Assembly: GCF_007677725.1 (NCBI RefSeq)
Contig: NZ_VEDF01000008.1
Span: forward strand, 62,001 to 126,000
DNA length: 64,000 bases
Origin: Pseudomonas sp. URMO17WK12:I11
GTDB taxonomy: Bacteria > Pseudomonadota > Gammaproteobacteria > Pseudomonadales > Pseudomonadaceae
Reading direction: 5' to 3'
The translations under genes and the position numbers were made by a program. Positions 51,793-60,518 of this stretch are shown piece after piece. The notes under the pieces are model-generated. The model was not told where the DNA came from, did no database searches, and worked only from the letters and a program-made list of their open reading frames with translations. Numbering within the stretch: position 1 is the stretch's first letter; every line of letters begins with the position of its first letter.

Positions 51793-51873
51793 GTGGATTG
51801 GCTGCGGCGTAGGCCCAGGTGCCAATCACGCCCGCGATCAATGGGGATGTATTTAACCAAGAAGGCAGGCAAG

Positions 51874-51912
51874 ATGAACGACATGCATGTCCAGACAGGA
51901 AGCCCAGTGTGA
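51874..51912 (+). CDS. Possible 12-codon leader peptide upstream of amn
   Basis: A short frame MNDMHVQTGSPV has its own binding site (GAAGG eight bases upstream), and its TGA overlaps the amn GTG start in the arrangement GTGA. Two in-frame ATG codons at 51841 and 51847 could extend it. It might couple or tune amn translation. It could equally be chance. Confidence 0.3.
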   Translation: MNDMHVQTGSPV

Positions 51913-53372
51913 GCCAAGCTTTTGTAGTCGTTGATACTCCCGAACAGGCCGTCGACCGTTTGGCGGCCCTGCATGACCAGGCCACCGGGGCACTGAGCCA
52001 GGCCCTCAAGCGTTACCTGAAGGATCGCAGCGAGCCCGACGCCGACGAGCGCGCCCTGTATCGCTACCCGGCGCTGCGCCTGACCTACTACAGCCACGGC
52101 GAAGTGGCGGCGACCACGCGGGCCTATGCCAAGGTGCAGGTCGCCGGCACCTACAGCGTGACCGTCACCCAGCCTGCGGCGTTTCGCGGCTACTTGCTCG
52201 AGCAATTGCGCCCGTTGATGACCGATTACACGGTGACCGTGGAAGTCGGTGTCAGTGAGCAGAATATCCCTTATCCGTACGTGGTCGACCAGGGCGATGA
52301 GCTGGCCGGCAGCGGCATCACCGCCGCTCAGCTGGCGCGCGTATTCCCCAGCACCGACTTGTCCGCAGCCACCGACGACATCGCCGACGGCCTGTGTGAC
52401 TGGGGCAATGCCGAAACCCTGCCGTTGGCGTTGTTCGACGCCGCGCGCGTGGACTTTTCCCTGCGCCGCCTGGTGCACTACACCGGCAGCGACTGGCGCC
52501 ACGTACAGCCCTGGATCCTGCTGACCAACTATCACCGCTATGTCGATCAGTTCATCAGCCATGGCCTCGAGCAGCTGCGCGACGACCCGCGCTTCGTACG
52601 CATGGTGTTGCCGGGCAACGTGGTGATCGACAAGGGCATGGACCACGGCGAAGCCCAGGCCTTGGTCGCCGGGGTGGTGTGGCACCGCTACCAGATGCCG
52701 GCCTATCACCTGATCGCCGGTGACGGTGACGGGGTGACCCTGGTGAATATCGGCGTGGGTCCTTCCAACGCCAAGAACATCACCGACCACCTGGCGGTCC
52801 TGCGTCCACACTGCTGGCTGATGATTGGCCACTGTGGTGGCCTGCGCCAGTCGCAGACCATCGGTGACTATGTGCTGGCACACGCCTACATGCGCCGTGA
52901 CGGCATCCTCGATCGCGTGGTGCCGCCGAACATCCCCATCCCGGCCCTGGCCGAGGTGCAGCTGGCGTTGCAGGAAGCGGCAGCCCAGGTCACCGGCGAG
53001 CGTGGCGAAGAGCTGAAAAAGCGCCTGCGCACCGGCACCGTGCTGACCTACGACGACCGCAACTGGGAGCTGCGCTGGGCGCAGGAGCGGCCGCTGATCA
53101 ACCTGTCGCGCGCCGTGGCGGTAGACATGGAAAGCGGCACTATCGCCGCCCAGGGTTACCGCCTGCGGGTGCCCTATGGCACCTTGCTGTGTGTGTCCGA
53201 CAAGCCGCTGCACAGCGAGATCAAGCTGCCGGGCTCGGCCAACGCGTTCTACAACCGCGCCGTCAGCCAGCACCTGAAAATCGGCATCGCCGCCCTCGAT
53301 CTGCTGCGCACCGAGCTCAACTCGTTGCACTCGCGTAAACTGCGCAGCTTCGATGAGCCGCCGTTCCGCTGA
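51909..53372 (+). CDS. amn: AMP nucleosidase
   Basis: Cleaves AMP to adenine and ribose-5-phosphate and so controls adenylate pools. The 487 residues match the E. coli length. There is an N-terminal AMN domain (YPALRLTYYSHGEVAATTRAY) and a C-terminal nucleoside-phosphorylase-like domain with NIGVGPSNAKNITDHLAVLR, MIGHCGGLRQSQTIGDYVLA and AVDMESGTIAAQGYR. The start is GTG at 51909 with AGGA eight bases upstream; no ATG lies in frame before the conserved region except far upstream. A small leader frame overlaps the start. Confidence 0.95.
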   Translation: MSQAFVVVDTPEQAVDRLAALHDQATGALSQALKRYLKDRSEPDADERALYRYPALRLTYYSHGEVAATTRAYAKVQVAGTYSVTVTQPAAFRGYLLEQLRPLMTDYTVTVEVGVSEQNIPYPYVVDQGDELAGSGITAAQLARVFPSTDLSAATDDIADGLCDWGNAETLPLALFDAARVDFSLRRLVHYTGSDWRHVQPWILLTNYHRYVDQFISHGLEQLRDDPRFVRMVLPGNVVIDKGMDHGEAQALVAGVVWHRYQMPAYHLIAGDGDGVTLVNIGVGPSNAKNITDHLAVLRPHCWLMIGHCGGLRQSQTIGDYVLAHAYMRRDGILDRVVPPNIPIPALAEVQLALQEAAAQVTGERGEELKKRLRTGTVLTYDDRNWELRWAQERPLINLSRAVAVDMESGTIAAQGYRLRVPYGTLLCVSDKPLHSEIKLPGSANAFYNRAVSQHLKIGIAALDLLRTELNSLHSRKLRSFDEPPFR

Positions 53373-53378
53373 GGATCC

Positions 53379-54002
53379 ATGCCCCTGCCACCCCGTTCCA
53401 AGCCGCGCCGCCCATCGGCGCGGCCCTCCGGCCCGCGTCGCCAGGCCAAGGCGCCCCCGGCCGAGCCGCGCTTGATCCTGTTCAACAAGCCTTTCGATGT
53501 GCTGACGCAGTTCAGCGACGGCGAAGGGCGCGCGACGCTCAAGGACTTCATCGACATACCGGGCATCTACCCGGCCGGTCGCCTCGACCGGGACAGTGAA
53601 GGCCTGCTGCTGCTGACCAATGACGGCAAGTTGCAGGCGCGTATCGCCGACCCCAAGCACAAGCTGCCCAAGACCTACTGGGTACAAGTCGAGGGCGAGC
53701 CGAGCGAGGAACAGCTCCAGCGTTTGCGCGACGGTGTGCAGCTCAATGACGGACCGACCCAGCCGGCCGAGGCGCGCCGCCTGGACGAGCCGCAACTATG
53801 GCCGCGCAACCCGCCCGTGCGTTTTCGCAAAAGCGTGCCGACCCATTGGTTGGAGCTGGTGATTCGCGAGGGCCGCAACCGTCAGGTACGGCGCATGACG
53901 GCGGCCGTGGGCCTGCCGACGTTGAGGCTGGTGCGGGTGCGCATCGGCGATTGGACGCTCGATGGCCTGGCGCAGGGCTGCTGGCGCGAAGTGCCGCTGT
54001 AG
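53379..54002 (+). CDS. rluE: 23S rRNA pseudouridine synthase, RluE type
   Basis: A 207-residue RsuA-family pseudouridine synthase without S4 domain, matching RluE, which modifies U2457 of 23S rRNA. A basic N-terminal tail rich in proline and arginine precedes LILFNKPFDVLTQFSDGEGR. The catalytic aspartate is in AGRLDRDSEGLLLLTNDG, and the motif REGRNRQVRRMTAAVGLPTL follows. It starts six bases after amn and is probably cotranscribed. Confidence 0.9.
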   Translation: MPLPPRSKPRRPSARPSGPRRQAKAPPAEPRLILFNKPFDVLTQFSDGEGRATLKDFIDIPGIYPAGRLDRDSEGLLLLTNDGKLQARIADPKHKLPKTYWVQVEGEPSEEQLQRLRDGVQLNDGPTQPAEARRLDEPQLWPRNPPVRFRKSVPTHWLELVIREGRNRQVRRMTAAVGLPTLRLVRVRIGDWTLDGLAQGCWREVPL

Positions 54003-54031
54003 CCTTACAGAAGCGGGACAGGCTCCAGCGC

Positions 54032-54235
54032 CTAGACCCCTTCGATGAAGCCCACCACCACGCTCTTGATGATGAAAGCCAATACGCCGAGCCCGAGCAC
54101 GAAGAACAGGATCATCGTGCCGAAGCGCCCGGCCTTGGACTTTTTCGCCAGGTCCCAGACGATGAAGCCCATGAAGCCGATCAGTACGCTGACCAGCACG
54201 ATCATCATCCATTCTTCGAATACGGCGGGATCCAT
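54032..54235 (-). CDS. DUF2788 small membrane protein
   Basis: A 67-residue protein with two membrane segments (about residues 9-29 and 41-63) separated by a basic loop AKKSKAGRFG. It belongs to DUF2788, conserved in Pseudomonas near this rluE-type gene, with unknown function. It is convergent with rluE and lies 42 bases beyond the Lrp gene on the same strand. Confidence 0.8.
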   Translation of the reverse strand: MDPAVFEEWMMIVLVSVLIGFMGFIVWDLAKKSKAGRFGTMILFFVLGLGVLAFIIKSVVVGFIEGV

Positions 54236-54277
54236 CGAGGCCTCCAGGCAGATAAGCAGTGGTGAACGGCAGCGCGC

Positions 54278-54754
54278 TTAGCGCAGGTGGGTCAACGGCA
54301 TCTCGGTGCTCGCCAGCACCTGGTTGAGCACGAAGCTCGAGCGTACGCTGGTGACACCCTCGATGCGCGTGAGGCTGCCGAGCAACAGTTTCTGGTAGTG
54401 GTCCATGTCAGGCACCACCACCTTGAGCTGGTAGTCGGCATCCATACCCGTCACCAGGCTGCATTCGAGCACCTGCGGCAGGTTGCGGATGGCCGCTTCG
54501 AAGGTTTCGAAACGTTCAGGGGTATGCCGGTCCATGCCGATCAGCACGTAGGCGGTCAGGCTAAGGCCGAGCTTCTTGCGGTCAAGCAAGGCGACCTGGC
54601 GCGATATGTAACCGTCGTCTTCCAGTTGCTTGACTCGGCGTGAGCACGGCGAGGGCGACAAGCCGATGCGCTCGGCCAGCTCCTGGTTGGAAATGCGCGC
54701 ATCGCGCTGCAATTCGGCGAGGATGCTCAGGTCGTAGCGATCAAGTTTGCTCAT
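54278..54754 (-). CDS. Lrp/AsnC family transcriptional regulator
   Basis: A 158-residue feast/famine regulator with an N-terminal winged helix-turn-helix (DLSILAELQRDARISNQELA, GLSPSPCSRRVKQLEDDGYI) and a C-terminal RAM/AsnC ligand domain with the GMDADYQLKVVVPDMDHY block. Such proteins usually bind amino acids and control nearby metabolic genes. No amino-acid enzyme lies beside it here, so its target is unclear. Its upstream region holds a promoter and GGATTGC/GCAATCC arms that could be its own operator. It corresponds to PA3965 in location. Confidence 0.88.
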   Translation of the reverse strand: MSKLDRYDLSILAELQRDARISNQELAERIGLSPSPCSRRVKQLEDDGYISRQVALLDRKKLGLSLTAYVLIGMDRHTPERFETFEAAIRNLPQVLECSLVTGMDADYQLKVVVPDMDHYQKLLLGSLTRIEGVTSVRSSFVLNQVLASTEMPLTHLR

Positions 54755-54786
54755 GGAAAGCCTCGTTTCTTTGCGGATTGCGGTGA

Positions 54787-54816
54787 ATTATCAATCCAGG
54801 GTTAAAAATTGCGCAA
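54787..54816 (-). promoter_or_regulatory. Promoter of the Lrp-family gene with flanking inverted arms
   Basis: On the minus strand TTGCGC (54811-54816) and GATAAT (54787-54792) are 18 bases apart, a fair sigma-70 pair, ending 32 bases before the ATG. Arms GGATTGC (54775-54781) and GCAATCC (54840-54846) flank it symmetrically, and CAATCC also occurs at 54792-54797. This layout suits autoregulation. Confidence 0.5.
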
Positions 54817-54899
54817 GCGCTATTTATCCGAGCAATATTCGCAATCCTCTGCCGCGCCCGTTCCCTTATCTTTATCAACAGAATCACTGCCCGGACATC

Positions 54900-55066
54900 A
54901 GTCCACGGCGACGCGCCCTAGGCGGGCGGTCGCGGCCAGCCATCCAACAGGATCTGCAGGCCCCCGGGCTACACGGCTTCTACAAGACGCTGTGAGGTGA
55001 GCCGGGGCCACAAGCGCCGAGCACGGACGACAATTCCCAAAGGGAGGCCCCAGGCCTCCCTTTTTT
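54900..55066 (+). ncRNA. Candidate structured RNA ending at an orphan terminator
   Basis: This 391-base gap (54755-55145) holds no gene I can support, yet a strong plus-strand terminator closes it. Upstream are two further stems: GCGAC/GTCGC (54908-54912 with 54929-54933), and GGCCCC..GGCT with AGCCGGGGCC (54959-54970 with 55000-55009). A small RNA of 150-250 nt or the tail of a decayed gene would explain this. A short open frame ending GFYKTL at 54995 is not recognised. Confidence 0.3.
55042..55066 (+). terminator. Strong orphan terminator
   Basis: GGGAGGCC (55042-55049) and GGCCTCCC (55053-55060) form an 8-bp stem with a three-base loop, followed by TTTTTT. It is oriented to end plus-strand transcription, but no plus-strand gene lies upstream until rluE, about 1 kb away, and the genes in between are on the other strand. 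Confidence 0.85.
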
Positions 55067-55145
55067 CATGGCCGCGATTTCATCTGCCCACGGCGCGCGC
55101 GCGTTAGACTGGCAGCCGTGCGTTCACTAGACCGTGAGGAACAAC

Positions 55146-55964
55146 ATGAAGTCGCGCATCTGGCAGTTGGCAGGTGTTGGTGTGCTGGGCCTGGGCATCA
55201 GCCTCGGGGCGCTGGCAGAGGTGCCGGGTGAGGGGCATGGCAACGATGGCGGCCCTGGCCGAGCGCTCAATTCCCGCGATCAGGTGCAGCAAACGCAGCC
55301 CGCTCGGCCCGGTTACTACCAGGACATTCCGCGTTACAACGGCAATAACCGCCATTGGCAAGCAGGCGGCCCGGGCCAGCGCCCCGGTGGCGACTGGCAG
55401 GGACGGCCAGATGGCCATGGCAATGGCTGGGGGCCGGGACCGCGTTATCGGCCGGGGCACAGCATCGATCGTTTTCCCGACCGGTACTGGCAGGTGCCGT
55501 ACCGCGGCGAGCAATACTATTATTCTGCTGGCTACTGGTACCGCCCCCACGGTGATCGCTATGTGGTGGTGGCGCCGCCGCGCGGCGTGCGCGTCGACTA
55601 CCTGCCGCCCTATGCACGAGAGGTCTGGCTGGGCGGCGCGTTGTTCTTCCTGGTCGCCGACACCTACTACCAATACTTGGCGGACGCCCAGCAGTACGTG
55701 GTGGTCAATCCGCCTGCCAGCGCTCCACCCCCGCTGCCCGCCGCCGCCCCACCGAGCACTGGCTATGATGTGATTGCCTACCCCATGCATGGCCAAGGGC
55801 CGGAGCAGCAGGACCAGGATCGCTATCAGTGCCATCGCTGGGCCGTCAGTGAGTCGGGCTTCGATCCCGCCACTGCGCCCTACGCACCGGCCGCTCAAGT
55901 GGCGAGCAACTACCGGCGAGCGCTAAGCGCCTGCCTGAGCGGTCGCGGTTACAGCGTCGATTGA
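55146..55964 (+). CDS. DUF6515-like exported protein
   Basis: A 272-residue secreted or periplasmic protein with a signal peptide (GVGVLGLGISLGALA). A low-complexity stretch rich in glycine, proline, asparagine and arginine spans residues 30-115. It is followed by an aromatic block YYYSAGYWYRPHGDRYVVV, then VDYLPPYA and a proline-rich linker. The C-terminal part contains the RYQCHRWAVSESGFDPA motif with a matching cysteine in SACLSGRGY, suggesting a disulfide. Function unknown. AGGA lies eight bases before the ATG at 55146. It is convergent with the CDF gene, two bases apart. Confidence 0.75.
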   Translation: MKSRIWQLAGVGVLGLGISLGALAEVPGEGHGNDGGPGRALNSRDQVQQTQPARPGYYQDIPRYNGNNRHWQAGGPGQRPGGDWQGRPDGHGNGWGPGPRYRPGHSIDRFPDRYWQVPYRGEQYYYSAGYWYRPHGDRYVVVAPPRGVRVDYLPPYAREVWLGGALFFLVADTYYQYLADAQQYVVVNPPASAPPPLPAAAPPSTGYDVIAYPMHGQGPEQQDQDRYQCHRWAVSESGFDPATAPYAPAAQVASNYRRALSACLSGRGYSVD

Positions 55965-55966
55965 GT

Positions 55967-56836
55967 TCAGACAGGGTCGGCGTGAACCATCACATCTGCG
56001 CGCGGATAGTGCTGGCGAATGACTTCCGAGGCACGCACGCACAAAGTGTGCGCCTCGTGCAGCGGCAACTGGCCGGGCAGCTCCAGGTGCAATTGCACGA
56101 ACCACTGGTTGCCCGACACCCGCGTGCGCACATCGTGCACGCCCAGTACCCCCGGAATCTGCAGCACCAGCTGAGTCATCTGCTCACCGATCTCGCTGGG
56201 CAGCTCGCGGTCCATCAGGATCGCGGTGCTTTCGCGGGCGATCTGCAGCGCGCTCCAGAGGATGTACAGCGCGATACCCAGGCCGAACAGCGCATCCAGT
56301 TGCGGCCAGCCAACGCGCGCCAGCAGCAGCGCCAGCAGAATGCTGCCGTTGAGCAGCAAGTCGGAGCGATAGTGCAGCGAGTCGGCGCGCACCGCGGTCG
56401 AGCCGGTCAGGCGAATGACCTTGGCTTGCAATGCCAGCAGGCCGATGGTCAGCACCAGCGACAGCAGCATCACACCGATGCCGATGCCGGTATCGCCGAG
56501 CGGCTGCGGGTCTTGCAGGCGCCTGACGGCCTGCACCCCGATCAGCACCGCACTGACGCCGATGAACAGCGCCTGGGCCATGCCAGCGAGCGCTTCGGCC
56601 TTGCCATGGCCAAAGCGGTGGTCATCATCGGCCGGGCGCAACGCGTAGTGCACTGCCAGCAGATTGAGAAACGAAGCCACCGCGTCGAGCGCCGAATCGG
56701 TCAGGCCAGCGAGCAGGCTGACCGAGCCACTGAGCCACCAGGCCACGGCCTTGCTGACCACCAGAAGGCTGGCCACGGCCAGCGAGGCGCGCGTGGCCAG
56801 GCGCAGCAGCCGTTGGTGTTCAGCGGGCGTGATCAT
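55967..56836 (-). CDS. fieF: Cation diffusion facilitator (FieF type)
   Basis: A 289-residue inner-membrane divalent-metal/proton antiporter with six membrane segments and a C-terminal cytoplasmic domain. Metal site residues are visible as DSALD in helix 2 (D..D) and HYRSD in helix 5 (H..D), the pattern of iron/zinc exporters FieF/YiiP. The histidine-containing DDDHRFGHGKAEAL loop is also typical. The specific metal cannot be assigned. It is the counterpart of PA3963 by position. Confidence 0.9.
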   Translation of the reverse strand: MITPAEHQRLLRLATRASLAVASLLVVSKAVAWWLSGSVSLLAGLTDSALDAVASFLNLLAVHYALRPADDDHRFGHGKAEALAGMAQALFIGVSAVLIGVQAVRRLQDPQPLGDTGIGIGVMLLSLVLTIGLLALQAKVIRLTGSTAVRADSLHYRSDLLLNGSILLALLLARVGWPQLDALFGLGIALYILWSALQIARESTAILMDRELPSEIGEQMTQLVLQIPGVLGVHDVRTRVSGNQWFVQLHLELPGQLPLHEAHTLCVRASEVIRQHYPRADVMVHADPV

Positions 56837-56861
56837 GACGGCAGAACGGCTCCTGGGCGGA

Positions 56862-57281
56862 TCAGGCGGCAGGCGCCAGGCCCAGGCCGGCCAGCTGCTC
56901 GACGCTGCCGCGGTGCTGGATCAGGCGCGGATCGTCCAGCGGCAGGCGCTGGCCCAGTTCGCTTTGCAGAATCGCCTGCAACTTCAAGTTGTCGACCTTG
57001 CCGTCGGCACCGACCGCTTCATGCAGCTTGGCGGGATCGACCTGGGCGGTATGCCCGCCGGGGTAGTAGATGGCGCCGGTGGCGAAATCGATGCCGAAGG
57101 CGATCAGGCCAGGGATGACGTAGAAGAGGATGCCGATGGCGTCCATGGCAGCCACCACCGGGTCGATCTTGCCGCCGATCTGGCCACGGCGATCAGGGTA
57201 GAAAATCGTGCCGCAGGCCGTCAGCTGGGTCAGCAGCGTGGCGATCAGGGCGCCACCGATGAGGCGGGAGGGGATACGCAT
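56862..57281 (-). CDS. Small lipoprotein of unknown function
   Basis: A 139-residue predicted lipoprotein: the signal peptide ends LTAC with the acylated cysteine at residue 23, followed by GTIFYPDRRGQIGGKIDP. One further hydrophobic segment (GILFYVIPGLIAFGIDFATG) resembles other small Pseudomonas lipoproteins. I do not recognise a function; homologues have at times been misnamed as polynucleotide phosphorylase. The start at 57281 begins the signal peptide and has GGAG upstream. It is divergent from hrpB and 25 bases before fieF on the same strand. Confidence 0.75.
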   Translation of the reverse strand: MRIPSRLIGGALIATLLTQLTACGTIFYPDRRGQIGGKIDPVVAAMDAIGILFYVIPGLIAFGIDFATGAIYYPGGHTAQVDPAKLHEAVGADGKVDNLKLQAILQSELGQRLPLDDPRLIQHRGSVEQLAGLGLAPAA

Positions 57282-57397
57282 GTGAATCTCCAAAAGGGTG
57301 TCGAGCGGGGCAAGCGAAACGCCAGCGCCTGCAGCTAAGACCATGACAGGGCAGGGCCGGTTCGCCGTTATACTCGCGTCACTGTTCGAGGACCACC

Positions 57398-59926
57398 ATG
57401 ATTTCATTACCGATCGATGCCGCCCTGCCTGCCTTGCGCCAGGCCTTGCACACCCGTGACGAAGCCGTGCTCGAAGCGCCCCCCGGCGCCGGCAAGACCA
57501 CCCGCGTGCCGCTGACCCTGCTCGACCAGCCGTGGCTGGCCGGGCAGACCATCATCATGCTCGAACCACGCCGCCTGGCCGCTCGGGCGGCGGCTGAGCG
57601 TTTGGCCAGCGAGCTGGGGGAGAAGGTCGGGCAGACGGTGGGTTACCGTATTCGGCTGGACAGCAAGGTGGGGCCTGGTACACGCATTGAAGTGGTCACC
57701 GAAGGCATCCTGACTCGCCGCCTGCAGGCCGATCCGGCGCTGGAAGGGGTGGGGCTGGTGATTTTCGATGAATTTCATGAGCGCAGCCTGGACGCCGACC
57801 TGGCCTTGGCGCTGTGCCTCAATGGTCGAGAACTGTTGCGTGACGACCCACCGCTGAAGATTCTGCTGATGTCCGCGACCCTCGAAGGCGAGCGGTTGTC
57901 GCGGCTGCTCGACGATGCACCGGTGGTCAGCAGTGAGGGCCGCATGCATCCTGTCGATATCCGTTGGAGCCGGCCATTCCAGGCGGGTGAATTCATCGAG
58001 CCACGGGTGCTGGAAAGCGTGCTGCTGGCGCTGGCCGAGCAGCCCGGCAGCCTGTTGGTGTTTCTGCCGGGCCAGGCCGAAATCCGCCGGGTACACCAGA
58101 GCCTGCAGGATGAACTGGGCGATCGCCGCGACCTCGTGCTGTGCCCGCTGCATGGCGAGCTCGACCTCGATGCCCAGCGCGCCGCCATCGACCCGGCACC
58201 CGCGGGGTTGCGCAAGATCGTGCTGGCCACGAACATTGCCGAGACCAGCCTGACCATCGATGGCGTGCGCGTGGTGATCGATGCAGGCCTGGCCCGCGTG
58301 CCACGTTTCGATCCCGGCAGTGGCATGACGCGCCTGGACACCCAACGCATCTCCCGCGCCAGCGCCACTCAGCGTGCCGGCCGTGCCGGGCGTCTGCAAG
58401 CGGGGGTGTGCTACCGGCTCTGGTCCGAGGCCCAGCATGCACAGCTGGCCGCCCATGGCACGGCAGAAATCATGCAGGCTGACTTGGCTGGGCTGGCGCT
58501 GCAGTTGGCCCGTTGGGGTGTCAGCCCTGCGCAGTTGCGCTGGCTCGACCAGCCGCCTGCGGCGGCCTTCGCCCAAGCCCAGGATCTGCTTGCGCGCCTC
58601 GGCGCCTACCGGCCGGGCAGCCGTGAGCACCTGAGCGAGCACGGTCAGGCCATGGCGCAACTGCCGGCGCATCCACGCATCGCTCACTTGTTGCTGAGGG
58701 GCCAGGCGCTGGGCCTGGCACCCATGGCCTGCGATGTTGCCGCCCTGCTCGGCGAACGTGACATTCAGCGTGGCGGCGGTGCCGACCTGCACAGTCGCCT
58801 GGCTTTGCTCAGCGGCCCGGGCAAGCGTGCTCGGCCCAGCCAGGGCGGCGTGCAGCGTGTGCGCCAGCTTGCCAGGCAGTATCAGGGCCTGCTGCGCGGC
58901 GCGGCCACGGCGGTGGTCGCCGATCCGGAGCATCCGCGTTGGCTGGGCGCCTTGCTGGCGCTGGCCTATCCGGACCGCGTCGCCCAGCAGCGCCGTGAAG
59001 GCAGCGCCGAATATCGCCTGGCCAATGGCCGCGCGGCGCTGTTCGGCGAAGCCGATGCCTTGATGAAGTACCCATGGTTGGTGATCGCCGACCTGGGCAG
59101 CCGGCAAGGTCAGCGTGAGGAGCGCATCTACCTGGCAGCCGCCTTTGATCCGCAGTTGCTCGACGACGTGCTGGCCGAGCAGGTCGAGCGGGTCGATGTG
59201 CTTGACTGGGATGAACGCCAGCAGGTGCTGGTGGCCGAGCGTCAAACCAAGGTCGGGGAGCTGATCGTCAGCCGCGAGCCGTTACCAGGCCTGGACGACG
59301 AAGCCCGCGCCAAGGCGCTGATCGGTCTGCTGCGACGCAAGGGGCTGAACCTGCTGAACTGGACGGCGGAACTGCGCCAGTGGCAGGCGCGGGTGGAGCT
59401 GTTACGGCAACTGGATCTTGCCAAGGACAGCCAGAGCGAATGGCCCGACCTCAGCGATGATGCGCTTCTGGCTGATCTGGAAAGCTGGTTGCAGCCCTAC
59501 CTGGGCAAGGTCACGCGGCTGAGCCATTTTGCCGCGTTAGACCTGGCGTCGATCCTGCGCAACCTGCTGCCCTGGCCGTTACCGCAACGCCTGGACGAGT
59601 GGGCACCGACCCACTTGGCCGTGCCTTCAGGGTCGAGCATTCGCCTGGACTACAGCGAGCATCCGCCCATCCTGGCGGTGCGCCTGCAAGAGCTGTTCGG
59701 CCTGGCGGACACGCCGCGTATCGCCCAAGGCCGCCAGCAGGTCAAGCTGCATCTGCTGTCGCCTGCGCGCCGGCCGGTGCAGGTGACCCAGGACCTGGCC
59801 AATTTCTGGCGCACGACCTATGCCGAAGTGAAGAAGGATTTGAAGGGGCGCTATCCGAAACACTATTGGCCAGACGACCCCCTGGTCGCCGAGGCCACCG
59901 CGCGGGCCAAGCCGCGCGGCACCTGA
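57398..59926 (+). CDS. hrpB: ATP-dependent helicase HrpB
   Basis: An 842-residue DEAH-type (DExH) helicase. Motif I is PPGAGKTTRVPL, motif II FDEFHERS, motif III SATLEG, motif V TNIAETSLTIDGV and motif VI QRAGRAGR. HA2 and the C-terminal HrpB-specific domain follow (RYPKHYWPDDPL at the end). Bacterial HrpB is conserved, but its RNA target remains poorly defined. A TATACT about 25 bases upstream of the ATG may be its -10. Length is normal. Confidence 0.96.
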   Translation: MISLPIDAALPALRQALHTRDEAVLEAPPGAGKTTRVPLTLLDQPWLAGQTIIMLEPRRLAARAAAERLASELGEKVGQTVGYRIRLDSKVGPGTRIEVVTEGILTRRLQADPALEGVGLVIFDEFHERSLDADLALALCLNGRELLRDDPPLKILLMSATLEGERLSRLLDDAPVVSSEGRMHPVDIRWSRPFQAGEFIEPRVLESVLLALAEQPGSLLVFLPGQAEIRRVHQSLQDELGDRRDLVLCPLHGELDLDAQRAAIDPAPAGLRKIVLATNIAETSLTIDGVRVVIDAGLARVPRFDPGSGMTRLDTQRISRASATQRAGRAGRLQAGVCYRLWSEAQHAQLAAHGTAEIMQADLAGLALQLARWGVSPAQLRWLDQPPAAAFAQAQDLLARLGAYRPGSREHLSEHGQAMAQLPAHPRIAHLLLRGQALGLAPMACDVAALLGERDIQRGGGADLHSRLALLSGPGKRARPSQGGVQRVRQLARQYQGLLRGAATAVVADPEHPRWLGALLALAYPDRVAQQRREGSAEYRLANGRAALFGEADALMKYPWLVIADLGSRQGQREERIYLAAAFDPQLLDDVLAEQVERVDVLDWDERQQVLVAERQTKVGELIVSREPLPGLDDEARAKALIGLLRRKGLNLLNWTAELRQWQARVELLRQLDLAKDSQSEWPDLSDDALLADLESWLQPYLGKVTRLSHFAALDLASILRNLLPWPLPQRLDEWAPTHLAVPSGSSIRLDYSEHPPILAVRLQELFGLADTPRIAQGRQQVKLHLLSPARRPVQVTQDLANFWRTTYAEVKKDLKGRYPKHYWPDDPLVAEATARAKPRGT

Positions 59927-59935
59927 GCACGGGTT

Positions 59936-60430
59936 TCAGGCGTTGCGCTGGAGCAGGAAGGTGAGGACTTCGCCTTCCTGGGTGTTGAGCAGGTACATGG
60001 CCTGCCGACTGTGATGCGGCTCGTCCCGCAGGGCCGCGACCCGGTGACCCCGATGGTCACGCAGGTAGCAGATCAGCCCCTCGTCGGTCATCTCCAGCGG
60101 CTCGACTTTCCAGTACTCGGTGACCTCCGCCAGCTGGTAGAAACCGAGGTAGCCGTTGCGGCTCAGGCCCAGTCGCTTCGCTGGATTGCCGCTGTTGGGC
60201 AGGCTGATGTGGTAATGCAGGCGGTCGTCAGTGTGCGAGTCGAACTCGAACTGAAGGTTGATCGAGCTGGCTTCGCCACCAGCCATCAGCCAATCGTCCT
60301 GGGGCGTGAAGCCCCAGTTCCACTTATCCGAACTGCGGCTCAATCGCAGCGGAACGAGCTGTTCCACTGCAATGGCGTAGAGCCGGCCGGTGAACGACTT
60401 GCCGTAGGTGTCCTGTAGGGTTTGATCCAT
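59936..60430 (-). CDS. Tandem paralogue A, uncharacterised
   Basis: A 164-residue soluble protein without signal peptide. It shares much of its length with the next gene: both have SFTGRLY/SFSGRLY near residue 15, DDWLMAGGEA/DGWLTAGGHE, TDDRLHYHISL, LSRNGYLGFYQLAEVTEYWK, and GLICYLRDHRGHRVA. I do not recognise the family. The spaced aromatic/glycine pattern could fit a beta-trefoil or beta-sandwich, which is a guess. It is likely expressed with its paralogue, 88 bases apart. Confidence 0.7.
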   Translation of the reverse strand: MDQTLQDTYGKSFTGRLYAIAVEQLVPLRLSRSSDKWNWGFTPQDDWLMAGGEASSINLQFEFDSHTDDRLHYHISLPNSGNPAKRLGLSRNGYLGFYQLAEVTEYWKVEPLEMTDEGLICYLRDHRGHRVAALRDEPHHSRQAMYLLNTQEGEVLTFLLQRNA

Positions 60431-60518
60431 GGTGCAATCTCCGTTTTGGACGAGATCGCACTCTAAGGGGTGGGAACGGCCTGGCTGGAGCTTGAACGGC
60501 TTCCTCCAGAGCCCCGGC

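Noticed and set aside
51720..53795. Long minus-strand frame opposite amn and rluE
   Set aside because: Shadow of two well-identified enzymes.
57407..59245. Long minus-strand frame opposite hrpB
   Set aside because: Shadow of helicase motifs on the plus strand.
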